Part shown: positions 7,831-14,681 of the stretch, one piece after another
Layout of the letters: every line of letters begins with the position of its first letter
Position numbering within the stretch: position 1 is the first letter of the stretch
Assembly: GCA_036351375.1 (NCBI GenBank)
Contig: JAZBOY010000050.1
Span: 1 to 24,602 of the forward strand
Direction of reading: 5' to 3'
Length of the DNA stretch: 24,602 bases
Source of the DNA: JANQIO01 sp036351375
GTDB lineage: Bacteria; Pseudomonadota; Gammaproteobacteria; Pseudomonadales; Halieaceae
Notes under the pieces: generated by a model
Told to the model about the DNA's origin: nothing
Databases searched by the model: none
Seen by the model: the letters and a program-made list of their open reading frames with translations, nothing else
Position numbers and translations under genes: made by a program

Positions 7831-8775
7831 TCAACCGCTGGCTAGTCGTCGGCTTTCCCGGCGCAAACTGCCGGGGGGCTTGCCCACCTGGCGATGGAAG
7901 GCACGATTGAATGCCGATTCGGAGGTATAGCCCACGCGACTGGCCACCTCGATCATGGGCAGCGTACTCTGCAAGATCAGCTGCCTGGCCACCTGCATGC
8001 GCCAGAGCGTCAGGTACTCCATCGGCGTCATACCAATCGTTTCACGAAAGCGAACGGCAAACCGCGTGCGCGACATGGCAGCCTCGGAAGCCAGCGATTC
8101 GAGGCTCCAGTTTTCCCCGGGCTGACTGTGAATTGCCTTTAGCGCGCCAGAGAGCCGCCTGTCCGTAATTCCGCTGATCGCCCGCAGCGCCGGATTCTTC
8201 TCGGCATCCAGCGAGCGCAGTGTCTGCACAAAAATGATCTCAGCTAAGCGGCGCAGGATGGCCTCGCTGCCGGGCTGCCCGCCCTCCGCCTCGTGGGCGA
8301 CAAAGCGCAGGGCGCTTTCCAGCCAGGTGTAATCGACCCCCACTGCGGCGGGGATGTGCAAATAGGCAGGCAAGGCATCCAGTAGCGGGTGTTGCACCGC
8401 GGCGTCAAAGGCAAAGTGGCCACAGACAAGCTTGCAGGCAGCGCTGCCCTCGCCACCCCCGTAGACCAATGCGCCCTCGCCCCGGAAACCACTCTTCTCG
8501 ATCACATCATCCAGGGTCGCGGGCGTTCGCGCCGGATTGTCCTTGAGCACATGTGCCGCGCCCCTGGGAATCACCACCAGGTCACCGGGGCCCAGCTGGA
8601 GGCTGCTGTCCTGCCCCTGCACTTCGACCCAGCATTCCCCGCGGGTTACGAAGTGAAACCGCGCCACCTGTCCAAAGGCGGGCACCTGCACCGCCCAGGG
8701 CGGTGAAAAGTGGGTGCGAAAGTACAGGCTGCCGCGCAGGCTGATCAAATCGAGGATGTCGCTAAGCACGTCCAT
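7831..8775 (-). CDS. AraC-family regulator with N-terminal cupin (Cupin_6/RclR-like)
   Basis: This is a 314-residue transcription factor. The N-terminal half is a cupin-type sensor (about 10-185) with L-G-P-G-D-L-V-V-I-P-R-G-A-A-H (61-75) and a Cys pair in A-C-K-L-V-C-G-H (Cys114, Cys118). The C-terminal half is a double helix-turn-helix AraC domain (about 210-310) containing S-L-E-S-L-A-S-E-A-A-M-S-R-T-R-F, then P-M-I-E-V-A-S-R-V-G-Y-T-S-E-S-A-F-N-R-A-F. The layout resembles the Cupin_6 group that includes E. coli RclR, a hypochlorite sensor that also uses a Cys in a V-C-G context. Redox sensing is therefore a reasonable but unproven guess. ATG 8775 is chosen over an upstream TTG because GGAG lies 6 nt before it. 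The gene is divergent from the membrane protein at 8965, its likely target. Confidence 0.92.
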   Translation of the reverse strand: MDVLSDILDLISLRGSLYFRTHFSPPWAVQVPAFGQVARFHFVTRGECWVEVQGQDSSLQLGPGDLVVIPRGAAHVLKDNPARTPATLDDVIEKSGFRGEGALVYGGGEGSAACKLVCGHFAFDAAVQHPLLDALPAYLHIPAAVGVDYTWLESALRFVAHEAEGGQPGSEAILRRLAEIIFVQTLRSLDAEKNPALRAISGITDRRLSGALKAIHSQPGENWSLESLASEAAMSRTRFAVRFRETIGMTPMEYLTLWRMQVARQLILQSTLPMIEVASRVGYTSESAFNRAFHRQVGKPPGSLRRESRRLASG

Positions 8776-8964
8776 TTGGAACTCCAGGGCATTCAACAAG
8801 CCCTGATATAGCTCAAATGCTCAATTGCCGCGAACTTTCAGTGCAGATTGGAACGGACGAACAAGAGCCCGGTACGGGCAGTCAAGTGCCGCGCCTGGCC
8901 AGTCCCTAGACTGCGCTTCGAACTCTGGATCCACCGGAGTATCCACACGCAAAGGAGACTTACC

Positions 8965-9333
8965 ATGAAATTTCTGACCCCAACCCTGCACGGCCTGGGC
9001 GACTATGCCGCCGCTTTCGTTTTGATCATCGCACCGTTCCTGCTCGACCTTGCCCAGCAATCCGTTATCGCGCACTGGTTTTCCGTGGCGGGCGGCGTGG
9101 GCCTGGTGCTTTACAGCCTGCTGACGGATTACCATTTCAGCATCGCCAGAATGCTGCCCTTTGACGTACATCTGCTGCTCGATGGCTTCGCCGCGGCTGC
9201 ATTACTGGGCCTGCCGTTCGTGCTCGGACTAGAAGGAATAGCCCAGTTGTACTTTCTGGTAATGGGGGGCGGCGTCATCCTGGTAGTGGCAGTGAGTCAG
9301 CGTGACACACCCGCCCGGGAAACCGCTTCCTGA
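8965..9333 (+). CDS. Small four-helix inner-membrane protein, function unknown
   Basis: This 122-residue hydrophobic protein has four predicted membrane helices at about 12-29, 36-54, 66-86 and 92-112. Its N-terminus reads T-P-T-L-H-G-L-G-D-Y. I have seen H-G-x-x-D-Y starts in small membrane proteins loosely annotated as SPW-repeat-like, but I do not assign it to a family firmly. Histidines sit near helix ends (His9, His37, His57, His69). ATG 8965 is supported by a strong AAAGGAGA ribosome site about 7 nt upstream, and the frame extension to 8848 is not protein-like. It is divergent from the AraC/RclR-like regulator, with 189 bp between them. Its last 35 codons overlap, on the other strand, the end of the TPR protein gene. 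Confidence 0.8.
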   Translation: MKFLTPTLHGLGDYAAAFVLIIAPFLLDLAQQSVIAHWFSVAGGVGLVLYSLLTDYHFSIARMLPFDVHLLLDGFAAAALLGLPFVLGLEGIAQLYFLVMGGGVILVVAVSQRDTPARETAS

Positions 9334-10374
9334 CACCGCGCGAACCGGAGGCAAGATCGGCTGCTCACCAGCGACTTTTGCGGCTCGCTCAAACAGCAGG
9401 ATGTCCTCCGGTTCCCGCTGACTCTCCAGATTGATGGAAGCCAGCCGGAATGCCAACGCGTGGCGCTCGAGAACATCCAGATAGAAGCGTGCCATTTCCC
9501 GCGCATGTGCCCAGTCCCGCGCCGCAATCCAACGCTGAAATTCAGCATCCGCCAGCGCTATCGCAGTGCTCACCGAGGACTCCCTGCCCTGGCGTCGTGC
9601 CACGATCATTCTACGGACCTTCAGGGCAAGGGCAGTGGCCTCCACGTCTAGCGCGGCTTCGGCCGCCACCAGGCGACCTTGGGCCAGCAATCTGTCAACC
9701 AGCGCCGCGCGCACCTGAGTACTTTCGACCAGCGCCAGCGACTGCTCGTAATACCCTATGGCATTTTGATTCTGCAGCGCGGCGGTCGCCAGATCCCCGG
9801 CGACGGCGACCGCCCAGGCATACACCTCCCGCCCTTCTTTCGTCGGCGTCAGCGTGGGTAGTGCTGCCGAAAGCGCACGAAACTCCCTGTCGTAGTTGTC
9901 GTCTGCCAGCGCAACGCGGGCCCGACACACCAGTTGTACCAGTGCAGACACACGCTGCAGGCGGCGGCAGGATCCGGCAGCGGCATGGGTATCTCCTTGC
10001 AATACCTGCAGGGAGGCGAGCAGCAGCAGAGCCTGCTGATGCGACGGTTGCGCACTCAGTACGCGATCGAGCAGCGACCTGGCCTGATCGAACTCGTGGC
10101 GGGACTGGGCCACGGTGGCAGCGAGCACGAGGGTGTCGGAATCGACACCGGGTTCGCCAAGCCGCGGTTCAAGCAGACGCCAGGCCTCGTCGAGCGCCTG
10201 GTCGTCCCCCGATTCACGAAATATCCGCAGGTAATGCTGCGCTTCAGCGCCCTCCGAGAGCTGATGGTCACCCTGTCCTGCGCGGTAGTCATGTGCGCGC
10301 AACGGGCCGCCGGACGCCGCCGCAAGCCACACCACCGACAGAAAAATCCCAACCAGGCGCGAGAGTCTTCTCAC
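9229..10374 (-). CDS. TPR-type repeat protein, exported, third gene of the DUF4331 operon
   Basis: This 381-residue protein has a signal peptide (about 1-27, L-V-G-I-F-L-S-V-V-W-L-A-A-A ending L-R-A) followed by degenerate tetratricopeptide helices. Examples are A-W-R-L-L-E-P-R-L, R-S-L-L-D-R-V-L-S-A-Q-P-S-H-Q-Q-A-L-L-L-L-A and I-G-Y-Y-E-Q-S-L-A-L-V. TPR proteins are scaffolds, and the partner is unknown. The start is a GTG at 10374, supported by AAGGAGG 8 nt upstream. It follows the lipoprotein gene by 45 nt in the same direction, so the three genes probably form one transcript. The final 34 residues (from about G-S-G-F-P-G-G) lack TPR character and are encoded inside the convergent membrane-protein gene. 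They may be a run-on tail gained after loss of an earlier stop. Confidence 0.85.
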   Translation of the reverse strand: MRRLSRLVGIFLSVVWLAAASGGPLRAHDYRAGQGDHQLSEGAEAQHYLRIFRESGDDQALDEAWRLLEPRLGEPGVDSDTLVLAATVAQSRHEFDQARSLLDRVLSAQPSHQQALLLLASLQVLQGDTHAAAGSCRRLQRVSALVQLVCRARVALADDNYDREFRALSAALPTLTPTKEGREVYAWAVAVAGDLATAALQNQNAIGYYEQSLALVESTQVRAALVDRLLAQGRLVAAEAALDVEATALALKVRRMIVARRQGRESSVSTAIALADAEFQRWIAARDWAHAREMARFYLDVLERHALAFRLASINLESQREPEDILLFERAAKVAGEQPILPPVRAVSGSGFPGGCVTLTHCHYQDDAAPHYQKVQLGYSF

Positions 10375-10419
10375 AACAGCAGCCTCCTTTTGGCAAGGGG
10401 AGCGCCGGCTCCCCTTAGA

Positions 10420-10950
10420 TCAAAAATCCACAAGACCCGCGATGTCCTCGTCGGTGAGGTCGGGTACCAGCTCCAGCGCATTGACAGGCAGCGGGTCAGC
10501 GTCAGCCGGCAGTACAAAGGCGCTGCCGACAAACTCAGCAAAGGATCGCTGCTGGGGCGTGATCGTCAGCCGAAAGGTCTGGCTTGCGGTCAGGCCGGAA
10601 CTGTCCGTCGCCGTGACGGTGAGCAAAGCGTCCCCGACAGTATCTACCGCCGGCACTACGGTGAGGCTGCGACTGGCACCCTCTCCGGTCAGCGCCAGGC
10701 TTCCGTCCGGCAGCAGCACTGTGTTGTCTGCCGCCACGGTGACCTGCAGGCCTGCGACATCCTCATCATCGACTGCGATGCTGATGGTTGCCACGGGCAG
10801 GTTTGCGGTGTTGCTCTGGTCCGGTATGGCGGCGACGGTTGGCGCAAGGTTCGCAGGCTCAATGATGCGCCCCCCGCCATTGCCATTACCTCCGGAGCAG
10901 GCCGCGAGCAATAGCGTCGCGGCCAGGGTTGATGTCATTCGAATCTTCAT
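10420..10950 (-). CDS. Lipoprotein with a cadherin-like/Ig-like beta domain
   Basis: This 176-residue protein has a lipoprotein signal (L-L-A-A-C, lipid-bearing Cys18) followed by a Gly/Asn linker. It then carries one beta-sandwich repeat of the cadherin-like type found in bacterial surface proteins: P-T-V-A-A-I-P-D-Q-S, I-A-V-D-D-E-D-V, D-A-L-L-T-V-T-A-T-D-S-S-G-L-T. The C-terminus is acidic and ends D-E-D-I-A-G-L-V-D-F. ATG 10950 is chosen because GGAG lies 9 nt upstream. Nearer ATG and GTG codons (10956, 10965) are too close to that site. It begins 20 nt after the DUF4331 stop, so the two are almost certainly cotranscribed. The protein probably sits on the envelope near the DUF4331 product. 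I cannot assign a biochemical function. Confidence 0.88.
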   Translation of the reverse strand: MKIRMTSTLAATLLLAACSGGNGNGGGRIIEPANLAPTVAAIPDQSNTANLPVATISIAVDDEDVAGLQVTVAADNTVLLPDGSLALTGEGASRSLTVVPAVDTVGDALLTVTATDSSGLTASQTFRLTITPQQRSFAEFVGSAFVLPADADPLPVNALELVPDLTDEDIAGLVDF

Positions 10951-10970
10951 AATCATGGTCTCCACGCGCG

Positions 10971-12596
10971 TCAGTCGATCGGGGTAGGCAGCGGAGCACC
11001 CACTGGCGAACCCGGGTAAGGCGTCAGCAGATAGGGGAAGCTGTTGTTGAAATCGCTGGCACTGATGGGAGCCCCGTCAGTGAACGGCTGATTGCCGACG
11101 ACCGCGTCTTCCGGGCTGCAGATTTCCAGGTTGACGCCTTCTTCACTGCCATCCAGGGGCAGGTTGTGGCAGAGGACACCCATCACCACACGCAGGGCAA
11201 GGTCCACACTGTCGTCACCGGGGCGCCGGCCGTTGGGGAATCCCGCCAGGTCACCGCCCGCGACTCCGAAGGGACTCTGCAGGTGCCGGGGCGTCGGCAT
11301 GGTCTCGGTGTCGAGCCGGAGCATTTCCCCCGGCACCACGTCTGCGGGCTGGTTTACACCGGGAAAGCCGGTAAGAAAGGCAGTCACCAGGTCGAGGCGC
11401 GGGAAGTTGGTCGGCGCCAGGTTTTCGAAGGGCTGGAAGCCGGGAACCGCATCACTGAGGATTTCATTCACTGGTTCGCGAAACAGCGCGTCCAGAATCA
11501 GTGGCAGGCCGGGGTTGGTCACGAAGGTCAGGAATTGGCCGTCATCTTTCGGCTCAGACGCGTTAAAACGATCCTTGCTGTCAAAACCAATCACAAGCTC
11601 GTTGACCAGTGGCGCTGAAATCCTCGAGATCTGCACCCAGGGTCCGCCAGAGATCTCCGGCCGCTCAAAGGTCGGGCGCGGGTTGAAGACGTTTACCTGC
11701 CGCAAGCTTGCCGTGCTCCAGGCGCCGATCACCGGCTCGCCGCCGCTGGCCAGGCAGTCTTTGTGTACCTCAAGGGCCAGCGAAGTGACGTTGTTTCGCG
11801 CCAGGATGTTGCGCTCGGGGTCCTGGGTGACGCCGCCCGGGAAGCCACCGGCGTCGCCGGCGCCGGGCTGGCTGTCACCCTCAAGCGGCACAAAGTTGAC
11901 CAGGTCGAACACTTCACCGAGGCTGAGCTTGAAGGCCTCGTTGCGCTGGCCAACGAACACACGGCCGGGCACATCGCAGCCCGGCAGGCTCACGTCGTGA
12001 ATGAAGCTCGCGGCGTAAGTGGTGTAGTTGCCCGGGCCGCCAAAAGTCTTGGTTCCAGAGTAGTCGAAAGGCTTCGCAAAGCGCTCACTCCCGGTACTGG
12101 AATTAGTAGCGGCCTGCCGGCTGCCGCTGCGGCGGTCGCCTTCGACAACGGTGATCGTGTAGTTCTCGAAGTGCGCCAGACCGTCAGCGTTGCCAGCACT
12201 GACCTGGTCGATGTTGCGCAGTACGCTGGAGATTTCCTGGCCGTCAACTACCAGCGTGGGTACACCTCCGGTCGGAGTATCATCCGTGAAGCGAAACTGG
12301 AAGGTGATGTCCTCTTCGCTGTCGCCGTCGTTGTCTACGTGTATTTCGTAGAGTGCTTCGCTGTCCAGCGGGAAGTAGTGAGGGCCGCCGTAGGCTGCCT
12401 GCACCGGAATGTAATTGGCGATCAGGGTAACGAAGTCTTCGCGCCCGGGCTCATAGCTCTTGAACAGGTAGAAGTCTGTTCCGTCGACCTGCGGATACTT
12501 GGTGACAAAAGGGGCCTCTCGGTGACTGGAACCCAGCGTCGGCGCGCTCAGCATGGCCAGGCAGGCAAGACCCAGGGCGGTAGATTTTACTTTCAT
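10971..12596 (-). CDS. DUF4331 domain-containing exported protein, first gene of the operon
   Basis: This 541-residue protein has a signal peptide (about 1-22, L-G-L-A-C-L-A-M-L-S-A-P-T-L-G) immediately followed by the DUF4331 hallmark S-S-H-R-E-A-P at 23-29. Then come T-K-Y-P-Q-V-D-G-T-D-F-Y-L-F-K-S-Y-E and, further on, V-D-N-D-G-D-S-E-E-D-I-T-F-Q-F-R-F. The family is widespread in bacteria, exported and of unknown biochemical role. The acidic Asp/Asn loops look able to bind calcium, but that is inference. ATG 12596 has GGAG 8 nt upstream and is the start of the signal peptide. The frame extension to 12974 runs antisense through the sigma factor and is not real. The gene is divergent from the ECF sigma gene (177 bp between starts), which is the likely regulator. 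Confidence 0.93.
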   Translation of the reverse strand: MKVKSTALGLACLAMLSAPTLGSSHREAPFVTKYPQVDGTDFYLFKSYEPGREDFVTLIANYIPVQAAYGGPHYFPLDSEALYEIHVDNDGDSEEDITFQFRFTDDTPTGGVPTLVVDGQEISSVLRNIDQVSAGNADGLAHFENYTITVVEGDRRSGSRQAATNSSTGSERFAKPFDYSGTKTFGGPGNYTTYAASFIHDVSLPGCDVPGRVFVGQRNEAFKLSLGEVFDLVNFVPLEGDSQPGAGDAGGFPGGVTQDPERNILARNNVTSLALEVHKDCLASGGEPVIGAWSTASLRQVNVFNPRPTFERPEISGGPWVQISRISAPLVNELVIGFDSKDRFNASEPKDDGQFLTFVTNPGLPLILDALFREPVNEILSDAVPGFQPFENLAPTNFPRLDLVTAFLTGFPGVNQPADVVPGEMLRLDTETMPTPRHLQSPFGVAGGDLAGFPNGRRPGDDSVDLALRVVMGVLCHNLPLDGSEEGVNLEICSPEDAVVGNQPFTDGAPISASDFNNSFPYLLTPYPGSPVGAPLPTPID

Positions 12597-12653
12597 ATCA
12601 TTGCTCCATCGGTAGGAAGTGAATCCGTGCAGCCCCGTTTTCGAAGCCGACGG

Positions 12654-12665
12654 GCATCTGGATGC
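12654..12665. promoter_or_regulatory. Palindrome GCATC-TG-GATGC upstream of the DUF4331 operon
   Basis: A perfect 5-bp inverted repeat with a 2-nt centre lies 58 nt upstream of the DUF4331 start, between the divergent operons. A related GGATGC sequence occurs on the minus strand at 12703-12698. These could be operator or sigma-recognition elements. The match is short and could be chance. Confidence 0.3.
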
Positions 12666-12758
12666 AAGAAAGGAAAAGTTTTTGCCAAGGAGCAGACGCA
12701 TCCGGGCCAGGCCACGCTCCGAATAGGCTAAGACAGGAGAGAGCACACGGCGGCGATT

Positions 12759-12767
12759 TGCTATAGT
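12759..12767 (+). promoter_or_regulatory. Extended -10 promoter candidate giving a leaderless sigma-factor mRNA
   Basis: TGC-TATAGT is a close match to an extended -10 element (TGnTATAAT). The TATAGT hexamer ends 6 nt before the A of the sigma-factor ATG at 12774, so transcription would begin at or near the start codon. No -35-like box is visible 17 bp upstream, as expected for extended -10 promoters. No ribosome site precedes the ATG. Confidence 0.4.
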
Positions 12768-12773
12768 GCGCGC

Positions 12774-13385
12774 ATGGATGAGCAGGCCGACCTCCGCGAT
12801 GCTGAAACCCGTCGATGTGACTTCGATGCGCAGTGCACGGTGTGGATTCAGGCGATGGCAAGCGGCGACGAGCAAGCACTCAACGCGCTGTACGACGCGA
12901 CGCTCTCGCGCGTGTACAGCGTTGCCCTGCGCATCCTCGGCGATGAATCGCTGGCGGAGGACGTTGTGTCCCAATGCTATTTTGAGGCCTGGAATACGGC
13001 AGAGCGCTACTCGCCGTCACGCGGCAGGCCACTGACCTGGCTGCTCAGCATCTGCCGCAACCGTGCGCTGGATGAATACCGCCGCCGCAGTTCCGCCGCG
13101 CGTATCCAGGAAGAGCAGGCCAGCGAATCCAGCGAGCTCGCGAGTGTTACCGGGCTGCCGGATCTATTGATGGCCGCCCGCGCCGACGAACGACTGCACG
13201 CAGTGCTGGAGAACTTCGGCGAACAGGACAGGCAGCTGCTTGCGATGGCCTTTTTCCGCGGGCTCACTCACCAGCAAATCGCCGAAGTGACCGGGGAACC
13301 CCTGGGCTCGATCAAATCGCGCATCCGTCGCGCCCTGCAAGCGCTGTCGCAGGCTCTGCCAGACCTGGAGATTGGAGATGTCTGA
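12774..13385 (+). CDS. ECF-type RNA polymerase sigma factor
   Basis: This 203-residue group 4 (extracytoplasmic function) sigma factor directs RNA polymerase to stress or envelope promoters. Region 2 spans about 34-104 (A-L-Y-D-A-T-L-S-R-V-Y-S-V-A-L-R-I-L-G-D, then A-E-D-V-V-S-Q-C-Y-F-E-A-W and R-P-L-T-W-L-L-S-I-C-R-N-R-A-L-D). Region 4 spans about 140-192 (R-Q-L-L-A-M-A-F-F-R-G-L-T-H-Q-Q-I-A-E-V-T-G-E-P-L-G-S-I-K-S-R-I-R-R-A). The linker lacks extra domains, and the length is normal. The first roughly 20 residues are not family-typical, and a later ATG at 12855 is possible. The gene overlaps the cupin gene by 8 nt, the usual arrangement for sigma and anti-sigma. It faces the DUF4331 operon, its likely target. 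Confidence 0.93.
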   Translation: MDEQADLRDAETRRCDFDAQCTVWIQAMASGDEQALNALYDATLSRVYSVALRILGDESLAEDVVSQCYFEAWNTAERYSPSRGRPLTWLLSICRNRALDEYRRRSSAARIQEEQASESSELASVTGLPDLLMAARADERLHAVLENFGEQDRQLLAMAFFRGLTHQQIAEVTGEPLGSIKSRIRRALQALSQALPDLEIGDV

Positions 13386-13824
13386 CGAAAAACCCGCCCT
13401 GCCTGACGCAATAACCGACGCTCTGCTGGCGGCGACTTCGCCGGTGGAACCCTCCCGTCAGGCAAAGGAGAGAATCCGCGACAACCTCCTGCAACGTGTC
13501 CGCCAGGCCAACCCTGAAGAGGCGCTGGTGACCCGGCCAGCGGGTGCAGAAGGCTGGATTGAAGCGGCGCCGGGGAATCACATCAAGGTCTTGCGCAGCG
13601 ACCAGCAGACCATGTCGATGCTGGTGCGTCTTGATCCCGGGGCGACCTTCCCCGCGCACAGTCATCCGGAGGACGAGGAAACCTACGTGATCGAGGGCGA
13701 GACATGGTTCGGCGACATTCGTTTGCGGGCCGGCGACTACCACCTGGCACCGAAGGGCACAGAACACGGCGAGGTGCGCACGGACACTGGCTGCACCCTG
13801 CTGATTCGCAAGGTCGCAGACTAA
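13378..13824 (+). CDS. ChrR-like cupin protein, putative anti-sigma factor
   Basis: This 148-residue protein has a helical N-terminus (about 8-48) and a C-terminal cupin (about 62-146). The cupin metal set H94-x-H96-x3-E100 and H130 has the same internal spacing that I recall for the zinc cupin of Rhodobacter sphaeroides ChrR (His141, His143, Glu147, His177). ChrR holds an ECF sigma factor inactive until singlet oxygen or peroxide arrives. The N-terminal H-x3-C-x2-C zinc motif of ChrR's sigma-binding domain is absent, and the N-terminal part is shorter. The ATG overlaps the sigma-factor end by 8 nt and has GGAG at 13367-13370, so translation is probably coupled. The anti-sigma role is inferred from position. 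It could instead be a cupin sensor without direct sigma binding. Confidence 0.85.
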   Translation: MSDEKPALPDAITDALLAATSPVEPSRQAKERIRDNLLQRVRQANPEEALVTRPAGAEGWIEAAPGNHIKVLRSDQQTMSMLVRLDPGATFPAHSHPEDEETYVIEGETWFGDIRLRAGDYHLAPKGTEHGEVRTDTGCTLLIRKVAD

Positions 13825-13859
13825 ACGACCACCCTGCGCAGTCAGCCCGGGCCTGAGCG

Positions 13860-14537
13860 CTAGCGAAAGCTGGCGATCTCCTCCAGGGATTTCTTGACGG
13901 TCGCGGCGCGGGGAATTTTCGCGTCTGCGGCCGGATGCCCCACCACCAGCAGGATATAGGGGCGCTCGTTGCCCGGGCGCTCCAGGATCTGGTTTAAAAA
14001 CTTCATCGGGTTGGGCGTGTGGGTCAGGGTCGCCAGGCCCGCCTCGTGCAGGGCATTGATCAGAAAGCCGGTAGCAATCCCCACGGATTCTGCCGTGTAG
14101 TAGTTCTTCTGTTTCGAGCCGTCCTCGTTGATGCCGTAGCGCTCCACGAAAATGGCGATCAGCCAGGGGGCAATCTCCAGAAAGGGTTTGTCCGCGTCGG
14201 TGCCCAGGTCCGCCAAATCCTCCAGCCATTCATCCCCGGCCTTGCCGCCGTAGAACTCCCGCTCCTCCTTCTCCGCTGCCAGGCGAATCTCGCGCTTGGT
14301 GTCCGGGTCGCTGACGCAGGCAAAATGCCAGGGCTGGTGATTTGCGCCAGACGGTGCGGTACCGGCCGCCCGCAGGCAGGCTTCGATCACCTCACGATCC
14401 ACCGGCGCGTCGCTGAAATGCCGAACTGAATGGCGCTGCTTGATCGTTTCGTAGTATTCCGCCGCACGGGCCAGGGATTCCTCTGGCGTCAGCGACGGTC
14501 GCGCCGGCAGCGGGATGGGGTCGTAGTTGTAGTCCAT
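13860..14537 (-). CDS. Nitroreductase-fold flavoprotein of the iodotyrosine deiodinase type
   Basis: This is a 225-residue FMN-dependent enzyme. The N-terminal S-V-R-H-F-S-D (37-43) and A-G-T-A-P-S-G-A-N-H-Q-P-W-H-F (58-72) are typical of the iodotyrosine deiodinase (IYD) branch of nitroreductases. IYD enzymes strip halogen from halotyrosines reductively. The human enzyme grips the amino acid with Glu157, Tyr161 and Lys182. The equivalent positions here are Glu92, Tyr96 and Lys117, all conserved at identical spacing (4 and 21 residues). No signal peptide is present. ATG 14537 has AGGAAG 7 nt upstream, and the extension to 14588 is not needed. The gene is divergent from a lysine-catabolism pair, which fits an amino-acid substrate. 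Activity on halotyrosine is inferred; generic nitro- or quinone reduction remains possible. Confidence 0.9.
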   Translation of the reverse strand: MDYNYDPIPLPARPSLTPEESLARAAEYYETIKQRHSVRHFSDAPVDREVIEACLRAAGTAPSGANHQPWHFACVSDPDTKREIRLAAEKEEREFYGGKAGDEWLEDLADLGTDADKPFLEIAPWLIAIFVERYGINEDGSKQKNYYTAESVGIATGFLINALHEAGLATLTHTPNPMKFLNQILERPGNERPYILLVVGHPAADAKIPRAATVKKSLEEIASFR

Positions 14538-14619
14538 GGCGGGCTTCCTGTTGCCTGAGCGGGAGCCTGCATGAGTGAGACGGCGCATGCAAGAATGCGG
14601 CGGAATCTGGCCCCTGGCG

Positions 14620-14633
14620 TATTCGCGTGAATA
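14620..14633. promoter_or_regulatory. Inverted repeat TATTC-GCGT-GAATA between divergent genes
   Basis: A perfect 5-bp inverted repeat with a 4-nt centre lies in the 144-bp space between the IYD-like gene and the lysine dehydrogenase gene. It could be an operator serving both directions. No regulator gene is adjacent, so this is a pattern only. Confidence 0.25.
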
Positions 14634-14681
14634 TTGTCACAGGACAAGGACAGGAAGCCGGGCCTGGGCCAGCATAAACCC

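Noticed and set aside
9934..10914. A 326-codon plus-strand frame spanning the lipoprotein and TPR genes
   Set aside because: It crosses a real intergenic boundary with two ribosome sites on the other strand and has no family features.
11763..12731. A 322-codon plus-strand frame opposite the DUF4331 gene
   Set aside because: Its composition mirrors the codon pattern of the minus-strand gene, it has no family motif, and the DUF4331 frame explains the DNA fully.
13312..14229. A 305-codon minus-strand frame across the cupin and deiodinase-like genes
   Set aside because: It overlaps two genes with clear motifs on other frames and has no motif of its own.
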